DNA of 64,000 nucleotides, taken from positions 259,788-323,787 of the forward strand of contig JBBDXS010000014.1 of the NCBI GenBank assembly GCA_040902195.1. The letters run 5' to 3'. Source of the DNA: JBBDXS01 sp040902195. GTDB lineage: Bacteria > Chloroflexota > Dehalococcoidia > DSTF01 > RBG-16-68-14. Positions 17,547-25,234 of this stretch are shown in pieces. The stretch's first letter is position 1; every line of letters begins with the position of its first letter. The notes under the pieces were generated by a model. The model did not search any database. It was not told the DNA's origin and worked only from the letters and a program-made list of their open reading frames with translations. The position numbers and the translations under genes were made by a program.

Positions 17547-17919
17547 CGAACACCTCTTGAAACTCCTTCTCCAGGTCCGTTTCCATGCGACGCCGGAGAC
17601 GCTGGTAGAGCGCGAGCAGGCGCTCCCCCTGTTGTGTGAGGCGGCTCCCACCACCGCCCGCGCCGCCGGCCTCGCTCTGCACAAGCTTTACGCCGAGGTT
17701 GCGCTCGATCTCGCGCACCTTGCCCCAGGCGCGCCGGTACGAAAGCCCCATACGCTGCGCCGCCTCCGTGAGCGAGCCCGTCTCATCGATATGGCGCAGG
17801 AGCTGCGCGCGGTAATCGCTGAAGACCAGCAGGCCGTCGCGCTCCACCCAGAGCTTGATGCGCGGCTCCAGGTCGTAGCGCTCGCCGCGGGGACGCCGGG
17901 GCTCGGCTCGTACGGGCAT
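17539..17919 (-). CDS. ModE-type winged-helix regulator
   Basis: 126 residues. It matches the N-terminal DNA-binding domain of ModE: LEPRIKLWVERDGLLVFSDY, then LLRHIDETGSLTEAAQRMGLSYRRAWGKVREIERNLG and GGGSRLTQQGERLL. It lacks the C-terminal molybdate-binding (MOP) domains of full ModE, so oxyanion sensing is not evident. It heads the transporter operon and probably regulates it. The ATG at 17919 was chosen because the domain starts soon after. Confidence 0.82.
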   Translation of the reverse strand: MPVRAEPRRPRGERYDLEPRIKLWVERDGLLVFSDYRAQLLRHIDETGSLTEAAQRMGLSYRRAWGKVREIERNLGVKLVQSEAGGAGGGGSRLTQQGERLLALYQRLRRRMETDLEKEFQEVFDD

Positions 17920-18013
17920 GGCGGAATTGTGTGATGTTGGCGACCCCGCGTCAAGCTGAGGCTTCGACGTTCGAGGTCCCGAAGGTCGACGCCAGCCTGG
18001 CAGATGCCTCCGA

Positions 18014-18019
18014 TACAAT
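18014..18019 (+). promoter_or_regulatory. -10 box for leaderless MidA-family gene
   Basis: TACAAT ends 9 nt before the ATG at 18029; there is no Shine-Dalgarno sequence and no clear -35. Confidence 0.5.
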
Positions 18020-18028
18020 ACCTGCGTC

Positions 18029-19165
18029 ATGGCCGCCCGAGACGAGTTCGAGTCCGCAACCGAGAACACAGAGCTAGCCAGCCTGCTGCGCCGCCGCATC
18101 GACGCCGAGGGCGCGATCACGTTCCATGACTTCATGGAGACGGCGCTCTACCACCCGGCGCTGGGCTACTACGCCTCGCGACAGCCGATGGGCCGCGAAG
18201 GCGACTATCTGACCAGCCCGGAGGTCTCCTCCATCTTCGGCGCGGTGGCCGGCCGCCAGCTCGAACAGCTCTGGCAGGCCATGGGACGTCCGCAACGCTT
18301 CGAAGTCGTCGAGCAGGGCGCGGGCACGGGACGCATGGCGCGCGACATCGTACGCTGGGCGGCGCAGCGAGAGCTTGGCCCAGCGCTGCGCTATCGCATC
18401 GTGGAGATCAGCGCTGAGCTGCGCCGTCGCCAGGAGGAGACGCTCGCGGGCGTAAGCGGCGTCGTGTGGCTCGACGCGCTGCCGGACGCAATCGACGGCG
18501 TCGTGCTCACGAACGAGCTGCTCGATAGCTTTCCCGTACATCGCGTCGTGCGCCGAGAGACGGGGCTTCAGGAGCTGTACGTCGCGAACAGCGAGGGGCA
18601 GTTCGATTGGCAGGCCGGGCCCCTGTCGACGCCGCGCATCGCGGAGTATTTTGACGCGCTAGGCTTGCTGCCGGGCGTCGATTGCGCCGCGGAGGTGAAC
18701 CTCCACGCGCTCGATTGGATGAAGGACGTCTCGTCGCGGCTCCGGCGCGGCTTCGTGCTGACGTTCGACTACGGATATCCGGCGCCGGAGCTGTACGCGC
18801 CGTGGCGCAAGGACGGCACGCTGCTCTGCTTTTACCACCACAACGCCAGCGGCGACGCGTTCGCGCGCGTGGGGAAGCAAGACATGACGTCGCACGTCGA
18901 CTTCACGACGCTCATTCGCACCGGCGCGGAGCATGGGCTAAAGGTCGCAGGTTTCACGACGCAGTCGCGCTTTCTCGCGAACCTCGGCGCCGGCGACGCT
19001 ATCGGCGCAGTCGCGCGCGAGTCGCCCGACGCGCTGGAGGAGTACTACGCGCGACGGCGCGCCGTGCAGGAGCTGATCGATCCCGCGGGGCTAGGGCGCG
19101 TCCGCGTCCTGCTGCAGCGCAAAGGCGTCGAGGCGGCGGAGCTGCCTGGCTTTCGTGATGAGTAA
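18029..19165 (+). CDS. SAM-dependent methyltransferase, MidA/NDUFAF7 family
   Basis: 378 residues. Conserved family features are ITFHDFMETALYHPALGYY near the N-terminus, GDYLTSPEVSSIFG, the SAM motif EQGAGTGRMARDI (about residue 97), and LTNELLDSFPVHRVV. The mitochondrial homologue methylates an arginine of complex I subunit NDUFS2; bacterial members are assumed to be protein arginine methyltransferases but targets are unproven. It overlaps the peroxiredoxin gene by 11 nt. Confidence 0.87.
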   Translation: MAARDEFESATENTELASLLRRRIDAEGAITFHDFMETALYHPALGYYASRQPMGREGDYLTSPEVSSIFGAVAGRQLEQLWQAMGRPQRFEVVEQGAGTGRMARDIVRWAAQRELGPALRYRIVEISAELRRRQEETLAGVSGVVWLDALPDAIDGVVLTNELLDSFPVHRVVRRETGLQELYVANSEGQFDWQAGPLSTPRIAEYFDALGLLPGVDCAAEVNLHALDWMKDVSSRLRRGFVLTFDYGYPAPELYAPWRKDGTLLCFYHHNASGDAFARVGKQDMTSHVDFTTLIRTGAEHGLKVAGFTTQSRFLANLGAGDAIGAVARESPDALEEYYARRRAVQELIDPAGLGRVRVLLQRKGVEAAELPGFRDE

Positions 19166-19616
19166 CCCCGGCGCTCGCGCGCCCGACTTCTCGCTGCCGG
19201 GCATCGACGGAGAGGTGCGGCTGAGGGAACACCTCGAGCGTGGGCCGGTACTGCTGGCGTTCTACTTCGAGGACGCGACGCCTGCGTGTTCGGTCGAGGT
19301 AGCGTCGCTGAAGGACATCTACGACGCCGTGCGAGAGGTGGGGGCCGACGTGATCGCCGTGAGCGCGGACAGTGTCGAGTCGCACCGGGCGTTCGCAGCG
19401 CGGTTGGGCGGCGTGCCGTTCGCGCTGGCGTCGGACGCAGAGCTGGAGGCCGCGCGCGCGTACGATGCCGTCGCGGAGGACGACCCGCGACGCGCGCGAC
19501 GCGCGCTGTTCGTTATCGATCCGGACGGAACGGTGCGGTATGCGGCGAACCCATACAGCCCGAACAGCCTGGCGCAGCTCGAGGGCGCGTTGCGCGCGTT
19601 GGGGTTGGAGATATGA
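19155..19616 (+). CDS. Peroxiredoxin, 1-Cys type
   Basis: 153-residue thioredoxin-fold protein of the AhpC/Bcp group: RAPDFSLPGIDGE, then FYFEDATPACSVE with the peroxidatic-site pattern T42-P-x-C45, and a C-terminal FVIDPDGTVRYA strand. C45 is the only cysteine, so resolution would need an external thiol. GTG at 19155 is followed directly by ATG at 19158; either could be the start, both inside the end of the upstream gene. Predicted to reduce hydroperoxides in the cytoplasm. Confidence 0.83.
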   Translation: MMSNPGARAPDFSLPGIDGEVRLREHLERGPVLLAFYFEDATPACSVEVASLKDIYDAVREVGADVIAVSADSVESHRAFAARLGGVPFALASDAELEAARAYDAVAEDDPRRARRALFVIDPDGTVRYAANPYSPNSLAQLEGALRALGLEI

Positions 19617-19650
19617 CGATGCCATGCCCCACCCCCGAGGCGAAGCAAGG

Positions 19651-19750
19651 TTTTCTTGCCCACCCGCCCGCCCAGAAAAGTTGGAGAGTCTGGGGGGACA
19701 CCCCCCACACCCCCCGGCAGAGGGGTCCCACCCCTCTGCACTCCCGGGCA
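19651..19750. repeat. About 100-nt double-hairpin intergenic repeat, copy 1
   Basis: The order is TTTTCTTGCCCACCCGCCC, AGAAAAGTT, a C-rich/G-rich hairpin (CTGGGGGG-ACA-CCCCCC) and a second hairpin GCAGAGGGG/CCCCTCTGC followed by ACTCCC. A second copy with the same order lies at 46936-47027. The C and G runs differ in length between copies but keep pairing. Confidence 0.85.
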
Positions 19751-19782
19751 CGGCAGGCCCATTTGCATCCAGGCGAGTCGCA

Positions 19783-20166
19783 ATGACAGGCGAAGGCTAC
19801 TCCGACGTCGTCATGGACCACTTCGAGCGGCCGCGCAACAACGGCCCGCTCGATGACGCGAACGCCGTCGGCTACATGACCAATCCCGTTTGCGGCGACA
19901 CGCTGCTGCTGATGCTGCGCATCCGCGACGGGCGTATCGAGGAGGCGCGCTGGCAGTCGGACGGCTGCGCGGCGTCGATCGCGGCGAGCAGCCTCGTGAG
20001 CGAGCTGGTCCGCGACGCGACGCTGGAGGAGGCGGCGTCGATTTCGCGAGAGCGCGTCGTGGATGAGCTGGGCGGCCTCCCCGCGAGCAAGCTGCACGCC
20101 TCCGTACTGGCGGCGGACGCGCTCGACCGCGCGCTGGCGGACTGGCGGGAGAAAGAGGCCCCCTAA
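19783..20166 (+). CDS. IscU/NifU-like iron-sulfur scaffold, third cysteine missing
   Basis: 127-residue IscU-fold protein. C37 and D39 (NPVCGD) and C62 (SDGCAAS) match the cluster ligands of IscU, but the position of C106 holds alanine (H105-A106 in KLHASVLAADAL). Cluster assembly with only two cysteines plus H105 may be altered, or the protein may hand on clusters in another way. A weak ribosome site precedes ATG 19783. It lies 44 nt upstream of the molybdenum hydroxylase genes, whose small subunit needs two [2Fe-2S] clusters. Confidence 0.83.
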   Translation: MTGEGYSDVVMDHFERPRNNGPLDDANAVGYMTNPVCGDTLLLMLRIRDGRIEEARWQSDGCAASIAASSLVSELVRDATLEEAASISRERVVDELGGLPASKLHASVLAADALDRALADWREKEAP

Positions 20167-20209
20167 CCTTCACGTGCGCGTCCGGGTGCGCTAGAATGCC
20201 CCCGCACCT

Positions 20210-21082
20210 ATGCGTCGATTCGAGTACTTCGCGCCCCAATCGCTTGCCGAGGCCGTCGCGCTCCTGCGCGAACGTGGCGACGGCGTGCGCGTCCTGGCCG
20301 GCGGGACCGACCTGGTCGTGCAGATCAAGGAAGCCGGGCTGCATCCGAGCGCGGTCGTCAGCCTCCATGCGCTGGACGAGCTGCGCGGCATCACGGGCGA
20401 CGCCGCGAGCGGGCTGCGCATCGGCGCGCGCGCGCTCATGTCGGAGATCGAGGCCCATCCCGTCGTGCGCGAGCGCTATACGGCGCTGTCGGACGGAGCG
20501 GGCGTCGTCGGCTCCGTGCAGACGCGCAACCTGGCGACGCTGGGCGGGAACGTCTGCAACGCGGCGCCGTCGGCGGACACATCGCCCGCGCTCGTCGTGC
20601 TCGATGCCGTCGCGGAGATCGCCGGTGCGAACGGCACGCGCGAGGTCGCGGTGCAGGACATCGGCACGGGCCCGGGCGCGACATCGCTCGCGAAGGATGA
20701 GATCGCCGTCGCATTTCGCTTACCTCCGCTGCCGGCAACGACCGGCAGCGTCTACCAACGACACACGCCGCGCAAGATTATGGACATCGCGGCCGTAGGC
20801 GTCGCCGTGCGGCTCACGCTCGCCGGCGACGCGATCGCAGAGGCGCGTATCTGTTTGGGCGCCGTCGCGCCGACGATCATCCGCGTCCCGGACGTGGAGC
20901 AAGCGCTCGCCGGACAACAGCCGTCCGACGAGCTGTTCGCGCGCGCCGCGGAGCTGGCGCAGGCGGCCGCGCGGCCGATCTCAGACACGCGCGGCTCGGC
21001 GGAGTTCCGCCGCTACCTCGTCGGCGTGATGATGAATCGATGCCTGGGCATCGCGCTCGAGCGGGCACGGGCAGGTTCGTAA
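20210..21082 (+). CDS. Molybdenum hydroxylase FAD-binding subunit (CoxM-like)
   Basis: 290 residues of the xanthine dehydrogenase medium-subunit family. FAD contacts are the VLAGGTDLVVQIK motif (about residues 31-43) and TLGGNVCNAAPSADTSP (about 111-127). A C-terminal CO_deh_flav_C domain follows. TAGAAT at 20192-20197 is a likely -10 box, 12 nt before the ATG. The stop TAA overlaps the ATG of the next gene (TAATG), so the subunits are coupled. Carries electrons from the FeS subunit to an acceptor. Confidence 0.88.
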   Translation: MRRFEYFAPQSLAEAVALLRERGDGVRVLAGGTDLVVQIKEAGLHPSAVVSLHALDELRGITGDAASGLRIGARALMSEIEAHPVVRERYTALSDGAGVVGSVQTRNLATLGGNVCNAAPSADTSPALVVLDAVAEIAGANGTREVAVQDIGTGPGATSLAKDEIAVAFRLPPLPATTGSVYQRHTPRKIMDIAAVGVAVRLTLAGDAIAEARICLGAVAPTIIRVPDVEQALAGQQPSDELFARAAELAQAAARPISDTRGSAEFRRYLVGVMMNRCLGIALERARAGS

Positions 21083-21927
21083 TGGGCACGTTCAGCGTCG
21101 AGATCGAGATTGGAGATCCGCAGGGCGAACGGTGGGAGTCCATCGTTGCGACCGTGGACACCGGCTCGCTCTACACGGTCGCCCCGCGGGCAATGCTTGA
21201 GCGTTTGGGCGTCCGTCCGCACCGGCGAGACCGCTTCGCCACGGCCGATGGCCGCGTCTTCGAGGAAGACGTTGGCCAGACCTGGATTCGGGCTGCTGGC
21301 AGGAGCGGAATCCGCATGGTCGCTTTCGGCGGTGATTCTTCGGAAGCGATCCTTGGCGCCGACGCGATGGAGGGTCTGATGCTAGCACCGGATCCGGTGA
21401 ATAAGAAGCTTGTTGAGGTAGAGGCTAGTCCCCGGTTCACAAGGACACTGGTGGAACGCATGCAAAAGCTGTCGATCACGTACAAGATCAACGGCACGGC
21501 ACGCGAAGCCGACGTCGAGCCGAACATGACGCTGCTCGAGGCCGTACGCGACGTGCTGCGCCTCACCGGCGCGAAGGAAGGCTGCGGCACGGGCGACTGC
21601 GGCGCGTGCTCGATGATCGTCGACGGACGGCTCGTCACGTCGTGCCTCGTGCTCGCCCCTCAGGCCGACGGCGCGGAGATCACCACGATCGAGGGCCTCG
21701 CGCAGAACGGCACGCTCCATCCCGTCCAGCAGTCGTTCATCGATCGGGGTGCGGTGCAGTGCGGATTCTGCATCCCGGGCATGGTCCTGGCCGGCAAGAA
21801 CCTGCTCGATCACAACCCCAGGCCATCCGAGCATGAGATCCGCGCCGCGATCGCCGGCAACCTCTGCCGTTGCACCGGCTATACGAAGATCGTCGAGGCG
21901 ATCGCCGCGGCGGCGAACGCGACGTAA
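21082..21927 (+). CDS. Fusion of retropepsin-like aspartyl protease and [2Fe-2S] subunit (CoxS-like)
   Basis: One open frame of 281 residues. Residues 1-115 are a clan AA aspartyl protease-like domain: strand VEIEIGD, active-site D26-T-G-S (ATVDTGSLYTV), and ILGADAMEGL, ending in DPVNKKLVEVEA. Residues 127-281 are a complete CoxS-type subunit beginning MQKLSITYKINGT, with plant-type cluster cysteines in EGCGTGDCGACSM and the second cluster in CGFCIPGM and NLCRCTGY. The linker is 11 residues. An internal ATG at 21460 has GGTGG 5 nt upstream, so CoxS could also be made alone. A lost stop codon after an inserted protease gene would explain the arrangement. Confidence 0.85.
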   Translation: MGTFSVEIEIGDPQGERWESIVATVDTGSLYTVAPRAMLERLGVRPHRRDRFATADGRVFEEDVGQTWIRAAGRSGIRMVAFGGDSSEAILGADAMEGLMLAPDPVNKKLVEVEASPRFTRTLVERMQKLSITYKINGTAREADVEPNMTLLEAVRDVLRLTGAKEGCGTGDCGACSMIVDGRLVTSCLVLAPQADGAEITTIEGLAQNGTLHPVQQSFIDRGAVQCGFCIPGMVLAGKNLLDHNPRPSEHEIRAAIAGNLCRCTGYTKIVEAIAAAANAT

Positions 21928-21950
21928 CCGCATGCCGTCCCGCGGCGGCG

Positions 21951-22034
21951 TTACGGCATGAAGACCTCGAGGCGCAAGTGCACATCACCGCCGGCGATAC
22001 GGACCTTGTATGACCCGTCCGCCCAAATCCCGCG
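21951..22034 (-). pseudogene. Possible 3' remnant of a lost gene, minus strand
   Basis: Reading leftward from 22034 to the TAA at 21951-21953 gives a short frame with the protein-like end DGSYKVRIAGGDVHLRLEVFMP. It has good codon use but is closed upstream by TAG, with no start. It may be the relic of a deleted gene in the coxS-coxL gap. Confidence 0.2.
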
Positions 22035-22081
22035 CTATCTGCGATAATAGGGAGACACTCCGCTAGCAAAGGAGCAGCGCT

Positions 22082-24361
22082 ATGACTACCTACAGGACCG
22101 TCGGCAAGCCGATTACCCGCATCGATGGGGCGCAGAAGGTTACCGGAGGCTCCGTCTACGCGGCGGATATCCAGCTCCCCGGCATGCTGCACTGCAAGCT
22201 CCTGCGCAGCCGCTATGCTCACGCCCGCATCGTGCGCATCGACACGAGCAAGGCCGCGGCGCTCGACGGCGTCGAGCGCGTGGTTACCGCGGCCGACCTG
22301 CCGGCCGTCGAGCCGCGCCGCATGGCGAACCGTGGCTACAACCTGCTCGCGAGCGAAGAGACGGTCTTTTATGGCGAACCCATCGTCGCCGTGGTCGCGC
22401 GCGACATCGCGACGGCGGAGGACGCAATCGAGCTGGTCGAGATCGAGTACGAAGAGCTACCGGCCGTCCTGGACGTGATCGAGGCGATGAAGGAAGAGTC
22501 CCCACTCGCGCGCAAGCCTGTCGACGAGATCGACCGGTCGGAGCAGCGCGGCCACGTCAACGTCGAGATGCAGGAGCAGGGCTCCGGCAAGCCGAGCAAC
22601 GTCGTCTCGCAGGCAAAGTTCTCGCGGGGCGACATCGCGCAGAGCTTCGCTGAGGCCGACTGCGTCATCGAGCACACGTGGCGCAGCGCGATGATGCACC
22701 AGGGCTACATCGAGCCGCACGTGACGATCGCGGACTACAACATGTCGACGGGCGACCTGAACGTCTGGACCGCGACGCAGGGCCAGTTCCACGTGCGCGA
22801 CCAGATCTCCTACATGCTCAAGATCCCAGAAACGAAGGTGAACGTCATCGGCCTCGACCTGGGTGGCGGATTTGGCGGAAAGATCTCGCTCACGCAGCCG
22901 CTCGTCGCGCAGCTCGCGCGCATGATCGGCAAGCCGGTCAAGCTCGTCTTCACGCGCACGGACGACCTGCTCGGCGCGACGCCCTCCGGCCCCTGCGTCG
23001 TCGAGCTGAAGACCGGCATGAAGAAGGACGGCTCGGTGACGGCGATCCAGGCCAAGGTCGTGTACGACAGCGGCGCCTTCCCCGGCGCGCCGGCCGTCGT
23101 CGGCGGCATCCTGATCGGTGGCTACTACAACTTCCCCAGCCTGGAGATCGAGGCGTACGAAGTGCTCACAAACCACGTCAGCGTCGGCGCGATCCGCGCG
23201 CCTGGCGCGCACAACGTCACCTTCGCGATCGAGAGCCAGATGGACATGATGGCGCGCGAGCTCGGCCTCGATCCGCTGGAGGCGCGGCTGAAGAACGCGG
23301 TCGGCGAGGGCGACGAGATGCCGAGCAAGATGAAGTACCCCAGCATCGGGCTAAAGGAGTGTCTCGAGGCCGCGCGCAGCACGGAGCTGTGGAAGTCGCG
23401 AGGCAAGAACGGCGGCGCGAACGGCAAGAAACGCGGCGTCGGCCTCGCGATCGGCGGCTGGCTGGGCGGCCTGCAGCCCGCCGCGGCGCAGGTCGAGCTG
23501 AACGGCGACGGCACGATCACCGTCGTCGTCGGCGCGAACGACGTCACCGGCACGAACACGACGTTCGCGCAGATCGCCGCCGAGGAGTTGGGCGTGCCGC
23601 TCGAGAGCGTCAACGTCGTCACGGGCGACACGAAGACGGCGCCGTTCGCGGGCATGAGCGCCGGCAGCAAGGTCACGTTCACGGTCGGGCGCGCCGTGAA
23701 GATGGCCGCCGAGGACGCGCGTCAGCAGCTCTTCACCATCGCGGCAGAACGCCTCGAAGCCAACGAGAACGACCTCGAGGCCGCCGAAGGCCAGGTGCGC
23801 GTGAAGGGCTCGCCCGACAAGTCGATCCCATTCCGGCGCCTCGCCGGCATGAGTACCGGCTTCGGCGCGCTGTTCGCGCCGGTCATCGGCCGCGGCGCCA
23901 TCAGCGCGCGCAACCAGGCGCCCGGCTTCACGGCGCAGATCGCCGAAGTCGAGGTCGACACGGAGACGGGCGAAGTGACGGTGCTCAACTGGGCGAGCGC
24001 GCAGGACGCCGGCTTCGCGATCAACCCGCTCTCGGTCGAGGGGCAGATCCAGGGCGGCACGACACAGGCCATCGGCATCGGCCTGTGGGAGGAGATGATG
24101 TTCGACGGCGAGGGCCACCTGCGTAACGCGAGCCTGCTCGACTATCGCATGCCGACGGCGCTGGACGTGCCGAACATCGAGACGCACATCGTCGAAGTAC
24201 CGTCCGAGGACGGCCCGTACGGCGCGCGCGGCATCGGCGAGCCGTCGATCATCCCGGGCGCCGCCGCGATCGCGAACGCCGTCGAGGACGCGATCGGCGT
24301 GCGCGTGTACCAGATCCCGATCACGCCGGAGCGCATCCTGCGCGCACTCGGGAAAATCTAG
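22082..24361 (+). CDS. Molybdenum hydroxylase large subunit (xanthine dehydrogenase/CoxL superfamily)
   Basis: 759 residues, catalytic subunit binding the molybdopterin cofactor. Family marks are RIDGAQKVTGGSVYAADI at the N-terminus, DLGGGFGGKISLTQPLVA (about 260), and the active-site glutamate E720 in GARGIGEPSIIPGAAAI. The region that reads AYxCSFR in form I CO dehydrogenase reads GAIRAPGAHN here (about residues 369-378), so a CO dehydrogenase call is not supported; it is a different aldehyde or N-heterocycle hydroxylase. AAAGGAG precedes the ATG, and GATAAT at 22043-22048 may be a -10 box. Confidence 0.88.
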   Translation: MTTYRTVGKPITRIDGAQKVTGGSVYAADIQLPGMLHCKLLRSRYAHARIVRIDTSKAAALDGVERVVTAADLPAVEPRRMANRGYNLLASEETVFYGEPIVAVVARDIATAEDAIELVEIEYEELPAVLDVIEAMKEESPLARKPVDEIDRSEQRGHVNVEMQEQGSGKPSNVVSQAKFSRGDIAQSFAEADCVIEHTWRSAMMHQGYIEPHVTIADYNMSTGDLNVWTATQGQFHVRDQISYMLKIPETKVNVIGLDLGGGFGGKISLTQPLVAQLARMIGKPVKLVFTRTDDLLGATPSGPCVVELKTGMKKDGSVTAIQAKVVYDSGAFPGAPAVVGGILIGGYYNFPSLEIEAYEVLTNHVSVGAIRAPGAHNVTFAIESQMDMMARELGLDPLEARLKNAVGEGDEMPSKMKYPSIGLKECLEAARSTELWKSRGKNGGANGKKRGVGLAIGGWLGGLQPAAAQVELNGDGTITVVVGANDVTGTNTTFAQIAAEELGVPLESVNVVTGDTKTAPFAGMSAGSKVTFTVGRAVKMAAEDARQQLFTIAAERLEANENDLEAAEGQVRVKGSPDKSIPFRRLAGMSTGFGALFAPVIGRGAISARNQAPGFTAQIAEVEVDTETGEVTVLNWASAQDAGFAINPLSVEGQIQGGTTQAIGIGLWEEMMFDGEGHLRNASLLDYRMPTALDVPNIETHIVEVPSEDGPYGARGIGEPSIIPGAAAIANAVEDAIGVRVYQIPITPERILRALGKI

Positions 24362-24364
24362 CCG

Positions 24365-24799
24365 ATGTTCGGGTGGCTTGCCGGCGTGATCTTGAGGCGT
24401 TCGATCGCGCGCGTCAACGCAGGTGACGTTGGTCCGATGCTGAGCGGCTACGCGGAGGACGCCGTCCTGGTGTTTCCCGGAGAGAACTCCTGGGGAGGCG
24501 AGCATCGCGGGCGCGCCGCAATCAAGACGTTCCTGGAGCGGTTCGTCCGCGTCGGGCTGCAGTTCGAAGCGCACGAGGTCATGGTGAGCGGCTGGCCGTG
24601 GAGGGCCACCATGTGCGTTGTCTTTAGCGATCACGCGAAGGACGCCAAGGGCGCAATCGTCTACGAGAACCACGGCGTGATCTACTGCAAGACGCGCTGG
24701 GGGAAGATCACGTTTCAGGAAGATTTCGAGGACACCGACAGGGTAGCTGCGTTCGACAAGTGGCTGGCTATCCACGAGCCGGAAGCGGTGCCTGCCTAG
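24365..24799 (+). CDS. SnoaL/NTF2-like family protein
   Basis: 144 residues. Helix 1 SIARVNAGDVGPMLSGYAEDAVLVFPGEN and the following strand pattern fit the cone-shaped NTF2-like fold used by ketosteroid isomerases, polyketide cyclases and many unknown proteins. It begins 3 nt after the coxL stop with no ribosome site of its own, so translation probably depends on coxL. It may assist or modify the product of the hydroxylase; function not known. Confidence 0.7.
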   Translation: MFGWLAGVILRRSIARVNAGDVGPMLSGYAEDAVLVFPGENSWGGEHRGRAAIKTFLERFVRVGLQFEAHEVMVSGWPWRATMCVVFSDHAKDAKGAIVYENHGVIYCKTRWGKITFQEDFEDTDRVAAFDKWLAIHEPEAVPA

Positions 24800-24857
24800 G
24801 AGGCGCCCTCACGCCAGCCCTCTCCCAGGGGGCGAGGGAGATTGAAGAGGAATTCAA

Positions 24858-25205
24858 ATGCCCAAGATCACTGCGCTCGGGTTCATCATGCCGGTCAAGG
24901 ACCTGGACGCGGCAGCGAAGTTCTACGTCGAGGCGTTCGAGCTGCGCGAGGTCTTCCGCAATGAGGGCATCCTCTTCCTCGGCATACCAGGCACCGACAG
25001 CGCGGTAGGCCTCCTGCTCGATCCCGAGGGGGCGGGCCAGGGTCCGCGGCATATCGGGTTCCACGTGGACCACGCGCTCGACCACAACGACGTCGTGGAC
25101 GGCGTGGAGCGCGCGGGTGGGAAGGTGCTCGAACGCAGCGAACACGCGCCGGGCGTCCCCTTCGCCCGCGTCGCCGATCTCGACGGCAACGAGTTCGAGA
25201 TCTAG
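24858..25205 (+). CDS. VOC superfamily protein (glyoxalase/bleomycin-resistance fold)
   Basis: 115 residues with two beta-alpha-beta-beta-beta units: ALGFIMPVKDLDAAAKFYVEAF begins the first, and RHIGFHVD opens the second, ending VADLDGNEFEI. These are the usual VOC metal-site strands. GAGGAA precedes the ATG. A small CCCTCTCCC...GGGCGAGGGAG element lies just upstream (about 24820-24842). Probable metal-dependent lyase, isomerase or dioxygenase; substrate unknown. Confidence 0.78.
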   Translation: MPKITALGFIMPVKDLDAAAKFYVEAFELREVFRNEGILFLGIPGTDSAVGLLLDPEGAGQGPRHIGFHVDHALDHNDVVDGVERAGGKVLERSEHAPGVPFARVADLDGNEFEI

Positions 25206-25234
25206 GCAAGTCGGAAGGGGAGCGTTCAGGTCCT

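Noticed and set aside
14840..17900. Molybdenum cofactor or tungsten cofactor riboswitch controlling the transporter
   Set aside because: The operon starts with the regulator gene at 17919 and the short upstream gap (17920-18028) is too small and lacks the aptamer core.
20210..24361. Aerobic CO dehydrogenase (coxMSL)
   Set aside because: Gene order fits, but the large subunit has IRAPGAHN where form I enzymes have the AYxCSFR loop, so only the broader molybdenum hydroxylase call is supported.
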